Below are positions 1 through 7,835 of a stretch of DNA of 64,000 bases, in pieces; position 1 is the stretch's first letter, and each line of letters opens with the position of its first letter. The DNA comes from Klebsiella quasivariicola. Its GTDB lineage: Bacteria; Pseudomonadota; Gammaproteobacteria; Enterobacterales; Enterobacteriaceae. The DNA is taken from contig NZ_CP022823.1 of the NCBI RefSeq assembly GCF_002269255.1, forward strand, positions 5,208,001 to 5,272,000. The letters run 5' to 3'. The notes beneath the pieces are model-generated. The model was not told the origin of the DNA. It worked only from the letters and a program-made list of their open reading frames with translations, and did no database searches. The position numbers and the translations under genes are program-made.

Positions 1-402
1 CCGCTGATCCGCAACGGCATCATGCAGTCCCAGCACTTTAAAACCATCTCATCCTACTGGGACAGTCTGGATGTCGCGCTGGTGGGTATTGGTTCACCGG
101 CCATTCGCGACGGCGCAAACTGGCACGCCTTCTACGGCAGCGAAGAGAGCGACGATCTCAACGCCCGCCACGTCGCCGGGGATATCTGCTCGCGTTTCTA
201 CGATATTAACGGCGGGTTAGTCGATACCAATATGAGCGAAAAAACGCTGTCGATCGAAATGGCGAAGCTGCGCCAGGCGCGTTATTCCATCGGCATCGCC
301 ATGGGGCAAGAGAAATACTCGGGCATTCTTGGCGCATTGCACGGACGCTATATTAATTGTCTGGTGACAAACAGAGAAACAGCTGAATTATTACTGAAAT
401 AA
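1..402 (+). CDS. sorC: SorC sorbose-operon transcriptional regulator, C-terminal part (5' truncated by window edge)
   Basis: The reading frame is open from base 1 and ends at TAA 400-402, leaving 133 residues. They match the sugar-phosphate-binding C-terminal domain of SorC/DeoR-type regulators (ALVGIGSPAI, GGLVDTN, a late ALHGRYINCLVT segment). The N-terminal helix-turn-helix lies outside the window. The family binds a phosphorylated sugar and regulates the adjacent catabolic operon; in Klebsiella SorC acts as both activator and repressor of sorCDFBAME. The sorDFBAME genes follow on the same strand, which fixes the identity. The operon promoter must lie upstream of the window. Confidence 0.9.
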   Translation, partial: PLIRNGIMQSQHFKTISSYWDSLDVALVGIGSPAIRDGANWHAFYGSEESDDLNARHVAGDICSRFYDINGGLVDTNMSEKTLSIEMAKLRQARYSIGIAMGQEKYSGILGALHGRYINCLVTNRETAELLLK

Positions 403-472
403 CACACAGGATATGATTTCACGCAGCACGCGCTGCGGGGGATCCCTTTATCTAAAGAAATGGGAGAGCATA

Positions 473-1276
473 ATGAATACCTGGTTAAATTTAAAAGATA
501 ACGTCATTATCGTAACCGGTGGCGCCTCAGGAATTGGGCTGGCCATTGTCGATGAATTATTATCCCAAGGCGCTCATGTCCAGATGATTGATATTCACGG
601 CGGCGATCGCCATCACAATGGCGATAATTATCATTTCTGGCCGACGGATATTTCCAGCGCGACAGAGGTACAGCAGACTATCGATGCCATTATTCAGCGC
701 TGGTCGCGTATTGATGGCCTGGTCAATAACGCCGGCGTGAATTTCCCACGTTTATTAGTCGACGAAAAAGCACCGGCCGGCCGCTATGAATTAAACGAAG
801 CCGCTTTTGAAAAAATGGTCAATATCAACCAGAAAGGGGTGTTTTTCATGTCGCAGGCGGTGGCACGTCAAATGGTCAAACAGCGCGCCGGGGTGATTGT
901 CAATGTTTCGTCGGAGAGCGGTCTGGAAGGCTCTGAAGGTCAAAGCTGCTACGCCGCCACCAAGGCCGCGCTCAATAGCTTTACCCGCTCCTGGTCTAAA
1001 GAATTGGGTAAATATGGGATCCGTGTGGTCGGCGTTGCGCCGGGGATCCTCGAAAAAACCGGCCTGCGGACGCCGGAATATGAAGAGGCGCTGGCCTGGA
1101 CGCGCAATATCACCGTCGAGCAACTTCGCGAGGGATATACCAAAAACGCCATTCCCATCGGGCGGGCGGGAAAACTCTCGGAAGTCGCTGATTTTGTTTG
1201 CTATCTCTTGTCATCACGCGCCAGCTACATCACCGGAGTCACCACTAACATTGCCGGCGGAAAAACGCGCGGTTAA
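473..1276 (+). CDS. sorD: Sorbitol-6-phosphate 2-dehydrogenase SorD
   Basis: This 267-residue short-chain dehydrogenase/reductase interconverts D-sorbitol 6-phosphate and D-fructose 6-phosphate in the cytosol, the second step of L-sorbose catabolism. The NAD-binding motif TGGASGIG is at residues 15-22, NNAG at 85-88, a catalytic Ser in VSSESG near 147, and the YxxxK pair at Y160/K164. The open frame reaches back to 413, but ATG 473 is chosen because GGGAGAG lies 5 bases upstream (462-468) and MNTWLNL is the recognised N terminus. It sits between sorC and sorF, nine bases before sorF. It is complete, and the identification is firm. Confidence 0.95.
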   Translation: MNTWLNLKDNVIIVTGGASGIGLAIVDELLSQGAHVQMIDIHGGDRHHNGDNYHFWPTDISSATEVQQTIDAIIQRWSRIDGLVNNAGVNFPRLLVDEKAPAGRYELNEAAFEKMVNINQKGVFFMSQAVARQMVKQRAGVIVNVSSESGLEGSEGQSCYAATKAALNSFTRSWSKELGKYGIRVVGVAPGILEKTGLRTPEYEEALAWTRNITVEQLREGYTKNAIPIGRAGKLSEVADFVCYLLSSRASYITGVTTNIAGGKTRG

Positions 1277-1285
1277 GGAGGCAGT

Positions 1286-1693
1286 ATGGTTCACGCTATC
1301 TTCTGCGCCCACGGCCAGCTGGCCGGGGCCATGCTTGATTCGGTACGCATGGTCTACGGCGAGGTTAACGTCAGCGCCGTCGCGTTTGTCCCCGGCGAAA
1401 ACGCGGCGGATATCGCCATTAACCTGGAAAAGTTAGTAAGCGCACACATCGATGAGGAGTGGGTCATCGCGGTAGATTTGCAGTGCGGAAGCCCATGGAA
1501 TGCCGCAGCCGGTCTGGCAATGCGTCACCCGCAGATCCGGGTGATTAGCGGCCTGTCGCTGCCGCTGGCGCTTGAGCTGGTGGATAACCAGCATACCCTG
1601 AGCGCCGATGACTTATGTCAGCATCTGCAAACCATTGCCAGCCAGTGCTGTGTGGTCTGGCAGCAGCCAGAAACCGTTGAGGAGGAGTTCTGA
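1286..1693 (+). CDS. sorF: Sorbose PTS enzyme IIA component SorF
   Basis: This 135-residue mannose-family IIA domain accepts phosphate from HPr on His9 (MVHAIFCAHGQ) and passes it to SorB. The Asp-rich acidic loop and overall length fit stand-alone IIA proteins of the Man (sorbose/fructosamine) family. A strong ribosome site AAGGAGG (1275-1281) overlaps the sorD stop and sets the ATG at 1286. The TGA at 1691-1693 overlaps the sorB ATG at 1693 by one base, so IIA and IIB are translationally coupled. The cytoplasmic protein works with SorB, SorA and SorM as the L-sorbose permease. No anomalies seen. Confidence 0.94.
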   Translation: MVHAIFCAHGQLAGAMLDSVRMVYGEVNVSAVAFVPGENAADIAINLEKLVSAHIDEEWVIAVDLQCGSPWNAAAGLAMRHPQIRVISGLSLPLALELVDNQHTLSADDLCQHLQTIASQCCVVWQQPETVEEEF

Positions 1694-2187
1694 TGCATAT
1701 TACGCTCGCCCGTATTGATGACCGACTCATTCATGGGCAGGTCACCACCGTCTGGTCAAAAGTCGCTAACGCCCAGCGGATAATTATCTGCAATGACGAG
1801 GTATTTAACGATGAAGTTCGCCGGACCCTGTTGCGCCAGGCGGCACCGCCAGGCATGAAGGTAAATGTTGTCAGTCTGGAAAAGGCGGTAGCGGTCTATC
1901 ATAACCCGCAATATCAGGATGAGACCGTCTTTTATTTATTTACCAATCCACACGATGTTTTAACGATGGTGCGCCAGGGCGTGCAGATCGCCACGTTAAA
2001 TATTGGTGGTATGGCCTGGCGCCCCGGAAAAAAACAGCTAACCAAAGCCGTTTCTTTGGATCCGCAGGATATTCAGGCATTCCGTGAACTCGATAAACTG
2101 GGCGTAAAACTCGATTTACGCGTGGTCGCATCAGACCCGTCAGTTAATATTCTCGACAAAATTAACGAAACGACTTTCTGCGAATAA
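1693..2187 (+). CDS. sorB: Sorbose PTS enzyme IIB component SorB
   Basis: This 164-residue mannose-family IIB domain starts MHITLARIDDRLIHGQV. The RLIHGQ motif carries the phospho-histidine (His14), which takes phosphate from SorF His9 and gives it to incoming L-sorbose, forming L-sorbose 1-phosphate. The start overlaps the sorF stop (TGATG). A 64-base gap follows before sorA, holding a weak inverted repeat (GCCTG/CAGGC around 2208-2223) that might act in mRNA processing; this is inference. Length and motif are typical of the family. Confidence 0.94.
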   Translation: MHITLARIDDRLIHGQVTTVWSKVANAQRIIICNDEVFNDEVRRTLLRQAAPPGMKVNVVSLEKAVAVYHNPQYQDETVFYLFTNPHDVLTMVRQGVQIATLNIGGMAWRPGKKQLTKAVSLDPQDIQAFRELDKLGVKLDLRVVASDPSVNILDKINETTFCE

Positions 2188-2251
2188 AAAATAGCGCCTG
2201 TTGTGATATGCCGTAGCAGGCAGGATAACTCACACCTTAAAGGTCAAAATT

Positions 2252-3052
2252 ATGGAAATTAGTACCCTACAAATAATAGCCATATTTATTTTTTCCTGTA
2301 TTGCCGGAATGGGCAGCGTGCTGGACGAATTTCAGACCCATCGACCCCTTATCGCCTGTACCGTAATTGGCCTCATCCTGGGTGATTTAAAAACCGGGGT
2401 TATGCTCGGCGGCACGCTGGAGTTGATCGCCCTCGGCTGGATGAACGTGGGGGCTGCACAGTCACCAGATTCGGCGCTGGCCAGCATTATCTCCGCCATT
2501 CTGGTGATTGTGGGCCACCAGAGCATTGCCACCGGCATCGCCATTGCCCTGCCGGTGGCCGCCGCCGGGCAGGTGCTGACCGTTTTCGCTCGCACCATTA
2601 CCGTGGTGTTCCAGCACGCCGCGGACAAAGCGGCCGAGGAGGCGCGCTTTCGCACCATCGACCTGCTGCATGTCTCCGCGCTGGGGGTGCAGGCGCTGCG
2701 CGTGGCAATTCCGGCGCTGGTGGTCTCTCTGTTCGTTAGCGCGGACATGGTCAGCAGTATGCTTAGCGCGATCCCGGAATTCGTCACCCGCGGTCTGCAG
2801 ATTGCCGGCGGTTTTATTGTCGTCGTGGGCTACGCGATGGTGCTGCGAATGATGGGCGTGAAGTACCTGATGCCCTTCTTTTTCCTCGGTTTTCTCGCTG
2901 GTGGTTATCTCGACCTCAGCCTGCTGGCTTTCGGCGGCGTGGGCGTCATCATCGCGCTGATCTACCTCCAGCTCAATCCGCAGTGGCGTAAGGCTGAACC
3001 CGCCGCCTCCACCGCCCCCTCTGCACCCGCCCTTGACCAGCTTGACGACTAA
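2252..3052 (+). CDS. sorA: Sorbose PTS enzyme IIC membrane component SorA
   Basis: This 266-residue hydrophobic protein of the mannose-family IIC group starts MEISTLQIIAIFIFSC and has repeated membrane segments, for example around residues 5-25, 80-105, 135-160 and 185-235. With SorM it forms the membrane channel that translocates L-sorbose. The family signature segment MLGGTLELIALGWMNVG is near residues 50-66. The C-terminal tail is Pro/Ala/Ser-rich (residues about 248-266) and probably cytoplasmic and disordered. sorM follows 11 bases later, so the two subunits are co-translated. Confidence 0.93.
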   Translation: MEISTLQIIAIFIFSCIAGMGSVLDEFQTHRPLIACTVIGLILGDLKTGVMLGGTLELIALGWMNVGAAQSPDSALASIISAILVIVGHQSIATGIAIALPVAAAGQVLTVFARTITVVFQHAADKAAEEARFRTIDLLHVSALGVQALRVAIPALVVSLFVSADMVSSMLSAIPEFVTRGLQIAGGFIVVVGYAMVLRMMGVKYLMPFFFLGFLAGGYLDLSLLAFGGVGVIIALIYLQLNPQWRKAEPAASTAPSAPALDQLDD

Positions 3053-3063
3053 CGGAGCCGAAA

Positions 3064-3888
3064 ATGGAACAGAAAAAAATCACGCAAGGCGACCTGGTGA
3101 GCATGTTTCTCCGCTCCAACCTCCAGCAGGCCTCCTTTAACTTCGAACGTATTCATGGCCTGGGATTTTGCTACGACATGATCCCGGCGATCAAACGCCT
3201 GTATCCGCTCAAAGCCGATCAGGTCGCGGCGCTGAAGCGTCATCTGGTGTTCTTTAATACCACGCCGGCGGTATGCGGCCCGGTGATCGGCGTCACCGCC
3301 GCCATGGAGGAGGCTCGGGCCAACGGCGCGGCCATTGACGATGGCGCTATTAACGGCATCAAGGTGGGTCTGATGGGCCCGCTGGCAGGCGTCGGCGACC
3401 CGCTGGTCTGGGGCACGCTGCGGCCGATTACCGCGGCCCTCGGCGCCTCGCTGGCCCTCTCCGGCAATATTCTGGGGCCTTTGTTATTTTTCTTTATTTT
3501 CAACGCGGTGCGATTGGCAATGAAGTGGTACGGCCTGCAGCTGGGCTTCCGTAAGGGGGTCAATATCGTCAGCGATATGGGCGGTAACCTGCTGCAGAAG
3601 CTGACCGAAGGCGCCTCCATTCTCGGCCTGTTTGTCATGGGGGTGCTGGTGACCAAATGGACCACCATCAATGTGCCGCTGGTGGTCTCCCAAACGCCCG
3701 GTGCTGACGGCGCCACCGTCACCATGACCGTCCAGAACATCCTCGATCAGCTCTGCCCCGGCCTGCTGGCGCTGGGCCTGACGCTACTGATGGTGCGTCT
3801 GCTGAATAAGAAAGTGAATCCAGTCTGGCTGATTTTCGCCCTGTTCGGCTTAGGCATTATCGGCAACGCTCTCGGCTTTCTGTCCTGA
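3064..3888 (+). CDS. sorM: Sorbose PTS enzyme IID membrane component SorM
   Basis: This 274-residue IID subunit is specific to the mannose PTS family. It has a long hydrophilic N-terminal half (ITQGDLVSMFLRS start; VGLMGPLAGVGDPLVWGTLRP near residues 100-120) and membrane segments at about 130-155, 180-200, 225-245 and 250-272. IID is essential for transport with IIC. GGAG (3054-3057) precedes the ATG by 6 bases. Downstream, a 7-bp GC hairpin (3897-3913, CCCCGGC / GCCGGGG) separates sorM from sorE without a U tract; it may stabilise mRNA ends rather than terminate transcription. Confidence 0.93.
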   Translation: MEQKKITQGDLVSMFLRSNLQQASFNFERIHGLGFCYDMIPAIKRLYPLKADQVAALKRHLVFFNTTPAVCGPVIGVTAAMEEARANGAAIDDGAINGIKVGLMGPLAGVGDPLVWGTLRPITAALGASLALSGNILGPLLFFFIFNAVRLAMKWYGLQLGFRKGVNIVSDMGGNLLQKLTEGASILGLFVMGVLVTKWTTINVPLVVSQTPGADGATVTMTVQNILDQLCPGLLALGLTLLMVRLLNKKVNPVWLIFALFGLGIIGNALGFLS

Positions 3889-3960
3889 TTATTCCGCCCC
3901 GGCGATGCCGGGGTGACGTCAACAACATAGCCCCGAAAGATGAAGGGGATGAGGTGGTTT

Positions 3961-5193
3961 ATGCAAACAACAACGGCCCTGCGCCTGTATGGCAAACGTG
4001 ACCTGCGCCTGGAAACCTTTACCCTCCCGGCGATGCAGGACGATGAGATCCTCGCCCGGGTGGTCACTGACAGCCTGTGCCTTTCTTCATGGAAAGAGGC
4101 CAATCAGGGTGCCGCTCATAAAAAGGTGCCAGATGATGTGGCCACCAGGCCCATTATTATCGGCCATGAATTCTGCGGCGAAATCCTCGCCGTCGGTAAA
4201 AAGTGGCAGCATAAGTTTCAGCCTGGGCAGCGCTACGTGATCCAGGCCAACCTGCAGTTGCCCGACCGGCCCGACTGCCCCGGCTACTCATTCCCATGGA
4301 TCGGTGGCGAAGCCACCCATGTGGTGATCCCCAATGAGGTGATGGCGCAGGATTGCCTGCTCACCTGGGAGGGGGATACCTGGTTTGAAGGATCGCTGGT
4401 CGAGCCGCTCTCCTGCGTCATTGGCGCCTTCAACGCCAACTATCATCTGCAGGAGGGGAGTTACAACCACGTGATGGGGATCCGTCCGCAGGGGCGCACC
4501 CTGATCCTGGGCGGGACGGGGCCAATGGGGCTGCTGGCCATCGACTATGCGCTACACGGCCCCATCAATCCTTCACTACTGGTAGTGACCGATACCAATA
4601 AGCCGAAGCTCAGCTACGCCCGCCGTCATTACCCCTCTGAGCCGCAGACGCTGATCCACTATCTCGACGGCCATGAGGCCAGTCGCGATACGCTGCTGGC
4701 GCTCAGCGGCGGCCATGGCTTCGACGATATCTTCGTGTTTGTGCCAAACGAACAGCTGATCACTCTGGCCTCCTCGTTGCTGGCCCCGGACGGCTGCCTG
4801 AATTTCTTTGCTGGCCCCCAGGATAAGCAATTCAGCGCCCCGATCAACTTCTACGACGTGCACTACGCCTTTACCCACTACGTCGGCACCTCCGGCGGCA
4901 ATACTGACGATATGCGCGCCGCGGTGGCGCTGATGCAGGCGAAAAAGGTCCAGACGGCGAAAGTGGTCACCCATATTCTCGGCCTGAACGCCGCGGGCGA
5001 AACCACCCTCGATCTGCCTGCCGTCGGCGGGGGGAAAAAGCTGGTATATACCGGAAAAGCCTTCCCGCTCACGCCGCTTGGCGAGATCGCCGATCCCGAA
5101 CTGGCAGCGATTGTGGCACGTCACCATGGGATCTGGTCCCAGGAGGCTGAAGCGTATCTGCTGGCCCACGCGGAGGATATTACGCATGATTAA
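3961..5193 (+). CDS. sorE: L-sorbose-1-phosphate reductase SorE
   Basis: This 410-residue medium-chain dehydrogenase/reductase converts L-sorbose 1-phosphate made by the PTS into D-sorbitol 6-phosphate, which SorD then oxidises to fructose 6-phosphate. Visible motifs are C40 and GHE (residues 68-70), the usual catalytic metal ligands, and the nucleotide-binding segment LILGGTGPMGLLA near residue 180. The frame also opens at 3940, but MQTTTALRLYG at 3961, preceded by GAGGTGG, gives the expected family length. Its last eight bases overlap the start of the shikimate-dehydrogenase-like gene (5186), so sorE is not the last gene of the unit. Confidence 0.93.
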   Translation: MQTTTALRLYGKRDLRLETFTLPAMQDDEILARVVTDSLCLSSWKEANQGAAHKKVPDDVATRPIIIGHEFCGEILAVGKKWQHKFQPGQRYVIQANLQLPDRPDCPGYSFPWIGGEATHVVIPNEVMAQDCLLTWEGDTWFEGSLVEPLSCVIGAFNANYHLQEGSYNHVMGIRPQGRTLILGGTGPMGLLAIDYALHGPINPSLLVVTDTNKPKLSYARRHYPSEPQTLIHYLDGHEASRDTLLALSGGHGFDDIFVFVPNEQLITLASSLLAPDGCLNFFAGPQDKQFSAPINFYDVHYAFTHYVGTSGGNTDDMRAAVALMQAKKVQTAKVVTHILGLNAAGETTLDLPAVGGGKKLVYTGKAFPLTPLGEIADPELAAIVARHHGIWSQEAEAYLLAHAEDITHD

Positions 5194-5995
5194 CCGCGAT
5201 ACGCTGCTGTGTATCTCTCTGGCGGGTCGCCCCGGCAACTTCGGCACCCGCTTTCATAACTATCTGTATGAAAAGCTGGGGTTGAACTATCTCTACAAAG
5301 CCTTTACGACAACGGATATTGAGGCGGCGGTAAAAGGGGTTCGCGCATTGGGTATCCGCGGCTGTGCGGTCTCCATGCCGTTTAAAGAGAGCTGCATACC
5401 GTTTCTTGACGCGATCGACCCGTCGGCAAAAGCCATCGACTCCGTCAACACCATCGTCAATGACGACGGGAAGTTAACCGGGCTAAACACCGATTACATC
5501 GCGGTTAAAAGCCTGATCGCCAGCCATCGGCTCGATACCAACGCCAGAGTGATGATTCAGGGTAGCGGCGGCATGGGGAAAGCCGTCATTGCCGCCTTCC
5601 GTGATGCCGGTTTTCGCGATGTGATCATTGCGGCCCGCAATCGCCAGCGCGGCCTGGCGCTGGCAAAACAGTATGGCTTTCAGTGGCAGCCCCTGCCGGA
5701 AGGGATCGCAGCTGAGATTCTGGTCAATGTTACACCGCTGGGCATGGCAGGGGGAGCGGAAAGCAACACGCTGGCGTTCAGCGAGGCCATGGTGGCCCAG
5801 GCCAGCGTCGTGTTTGACGTGGTCGCGTTGCCGGCGGAAACTCCGCTGATTCGCCTGGCGCAGCAACGGGGTAAGCAGACCATCAGCGGTGCGGAAGTTA
5901 TTGCCCTGCAAGCCGTCGAGCAGTTTGCCCTTTATACCGGCGTACGGCCGGATAGCGCGCTGGTGGCAGAGGCCTCGGCGTTTGCCAGAAGCTAG
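5186..5995 (+). CDS. Shikimate dehydrogenase-like protein (AroE/SdhL family) at the end of the sorbose operon
   Basis: This 269-residue protein is similar in length to AroE. The substrate-binding half carries VSMPFKE (the catalytic Lys of the family, near residue 65) and NTDYIA (the partner Asp). The nucleotide-binding half carries GSGGMGKAV (about 126-134) and NVTPLGM. The frame is open further upstream, but ATG 5186 lies inside sorE with GGAG at 5172-5175 and removes only unrelated residues. The 8-base overlap with sorE implies translational coupling. Its substrate is unknown: it may reduce dehydroshikimate weakly or act on a sugar- or quinate-like keto-compound. It is not the housekeeping aroE, which lies elsewhere in enterobacteria (known synteny). 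Confidence 0.85.
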   Translation: MINRDTLLCISLAGRPGNFGTRFHNYLYEKLGLNYLYKAFTTTDIEAAVKGVRALGIRGCAVSMPFKESCIPFLDAIDPSAKAIDSVNTIVNDDGKLTGLNTDYIAVKSLIASHRLDTNARVMIQGSGGMGKAVIAAFRDAGFRDVIIAARNRQRGLALAKQYGFQWQPLPEGIAAEILVNVTPLGMAGGAESNTLAFSEAMVAQASVVFDVVALPAETPLIRLAQQRGKQTISGAEVIALQAVEQFALYTGVRPDSALVAEASAFARS

Positions 5996-6000
5996 TATGT

Positions 6001-6036
6001 CCCTCCCGGGAAGGCGTCAGCCACGTCCCGGGAGGG
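6001..6036. repeat. Perfect 11-bp inverted repeat between convergent genes
   Basis: CCCTCCCGGGA (6001-6011) pairs exactly with TCCCGGGAGGG (6026-6036) around a 14-base loop. It lies between the end of the sorbose operon and the end of yjbB. No T tract follows on either strand, so it is not a typical intrinsic terminator. It may act as an mRNA 3'-end stabiliser for both convergent transcripts; that role is inference. Confidence 0.6.
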
Positions 6037-6073
6037 CTACCTCGCCAGAAAAGAAGCGACATAAACGGAAATC

Positions 6074-7705
6074 TCAGTAGTCATCTCGTTCGTCGTCTTC
6101 ATCCGGCTGCTCCATCACGCTGTAGGCCACCGAGCAGAACAGGCTGTTCAGACGCTTCATATCCCCCAGCAGCGCCAGGTGCAACGTACTGGTTTCGATA
6201 CTCTGCACGTTCTGCTGATGCAGACGGTCAACGTGCGCATGCGAGTAACGGCGGTTAAGAATGCGGAACCGGTGTTTGCTGCGCCGCAGACGGCGGGCGC
6301 TGGGTACATCGCTGGAGAAGAAGACCGACATCGCCAGCTGCAGATTGCTGAGCAGCAGATCGTACAGCGCATCCAGCTCCTTTAACCCTTCCACCGAGAA
6401 GGCGCGTCGTGCCGCCAGTGATTTATCGGCGATCTCGCTGCCCATCCGCTCGACGATATCGGACGCCTGCTCGAGGTTTAACGACATTTCAATGATTTCC
6501 GCCCAGCGCCGGGATTCCTCTTCCGCCAGCTCATCCTTTGGCATTCGCGCCAGATAGAGCTTAATGGCGGTGTAGAGTACGTTGATATCGTCCGCCATGC
6601 GGCGCAGCTCTTTCTCCTGACGCGGTTCGCCATGCATCACCTTATGCAGGCTCTCCAGCATCTGCTCCATCGCATCACCAATGCGCAGGGTCTCACGCGC
6701 GGCATTGGCCAGCGCCAGCGCCGGGGTGTCCAGCGCCGACGGGTCGAGATGCTTGGGTTTGAGATGGTTATCCAGCTCGGGCTCATCGTGAATCAGACGC
6801 TGGCACAGCTTCGCCATCGGCCCGGCGAAGGGCACCATCGCGATGCAGCGCAGCAGGTTGTAAAAGACGTGGAAGTAGATGACCAGTTCAGACTCCGCCA
6901 ACGGCAGCTTGTGCATCACCGCGGCCAGCGGATGGACAAACGGCAGAATAATCAGGCTCCCCACCAGCTTAAACAGCAGGCTACCCAACGCCACGCGGCG
7001 CGCTGCCGCGTTCGCCGCGCTGTTGTTGAGCATCGCCAACAGCCCCGATCCCAGGTTGGCGCCAATCACCAGGCACAGCGCCACCGGGAAAGAGATCGCT
7101 CCCGCCGCGGTCAGCGTCGCGGTCAACAGCACTGCCGCCAGACTGGAGTAGCTGATGATCGCGAATACGGCGCCAATCAAGGCATCCAGCATGATATCGC
7201 CGGTCAGCGAGGCAAAAATCACCTGCACGCCGTTGGCCTGAGTAATGGGGTGGACGGCCTGAACAATCAGCTCCAGGGCCAGCAGGATCAGCCCCAGGCC
7301 GATCCCCACCCGCCCCAGCTGCCCGGCACGGGTTTGCTTGCGGCCAAGGAAGAAGATCACCCCGATAAATATCAGCAGCGGCGACAGCCACGACAGGTCG
7401 AAGGTCAGCACCCTCGCCATCAGCGCCGTCCCGACGTCAGCCCCCAGCACCATCACCAGCGCCGGCGTCAGGCCCACTAAATCCTGGGCAACAAACGAGG
7501 TCACCAGCATGGTGGTGGCATTGCTGCTTTGCACCAGCGCAGTGACGCCAAGACCCGCGCAGAAGGCGAGCGGCTTTTTCTCTACGCTGCTACTGAGAAC
7601 GGTACGCAGGCGAGCGCCATAGACGCGCATCACCCCGGTACGCACGATATGCGTGCCCCACACCAGCAGAGCAACCGCGGACAACAGGTGTAGCAGAGTT
7701 AACAC
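6074..7705 (-). CDS. yjbB: Na+/phosphate cotransporter-family protein YjbB
   Basis: This 543-residue protein has the same length as E. coli YjbB. The N-terminal part holds two Na/Pi-cotransporter repeats, each with a QSSxA-type signature (VQSSNATT near residue 58; SYSSLAAV near 185), in about eight or nine membrane segments up to residue about 310. The C-terminal 230 residues form a charged, helical PhoU-like domain (ALANAARETLRIGDAMEQM). In E. coli YjbB exports phosphate. The start is GTG at 7703-7705. It lies downstream of metH but behind that gene's terminator, so it probably has its own promoter in 7706-7787. Confidence 0.92.
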   Translation of the reverse strand: MLTLLHLLSAVALLVWGTHIVRTGVMRVYGARLRTVLSSSVEKKPLAFCAGLGVTALVQSSNATTMLVTSFVAQDLVGLTPALVMVLGADVGTALMARVLTFDLSWLSPLLIFIGVIFFLGRKQTRAGQLGRVGIGLGLILLALELIVQAVHPITQANGVQVIFASLTGDIMLDALIGAVFAIISYSSLAAVLLTATLTAAGAISFPVALCLVIGANLGSGLLAMLNNSAANAAARRVALGSLLFKLVGSLIILPFVHPLAAVMHKLPLAESELVIYFHVFYNLLRCIAMVPFAGPMAKLCQRLIHDEPELDNHLKPKHLDPSALDTPALALANAARETLRIGDAMEQMLESLHKVMHGEPRQEKELRRMADDINVLYTAIKLYLARMPKDELAEEESRRWAEIIEMSLNLEQASDIVERMGSEIADKSLAARRAFSVEGLKELDALYDLLLSNLQLAMSVFFSSDVPSARRLRRSKHRFRILNRRYSHAHVDRLHQQNVQSIETSTLHLALLGDMKRLNSLFCSVAYSVMEQPDEDDERDDY

Positions 7706-7787
7706 GGAATCAGCTTCTCCTTATCGTTATAGGTGTTCCGACGTTCTGGAACCTCTCTCAGTATAAGGGGTTAACCTCAATAAAGAG

Positions 7788-7812
7788 ACAAGGCGCTCAC
7801 AGAGCGCCTTGT
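7788..7812 (-). terminator. metH intrinsic terminator
   Basis: On the minus strand ACAAGGCGCTC (complement of 7802-7812) pairs perfectly with GAGCGCCTTGT (complement of 7788-7798) around a 3-base loop, followed by CTCTTTATTG. The 11-bp stem lies 24 bases after the metH stop. The T tract is interrupted, so some read-through into yjbB is possible. Confidence 0.8.
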
Positions 7813-7835
7813 TTGTTGTAAGGAAAGGTGACGAT

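Noticed and set aside
6001..6036. Inverted repeat as terminator of the sorbose operon
   Set aside because: The stem is perfect but the loop is 14 bases and no T tract follows on either strand, so it is kept only as a repeat.
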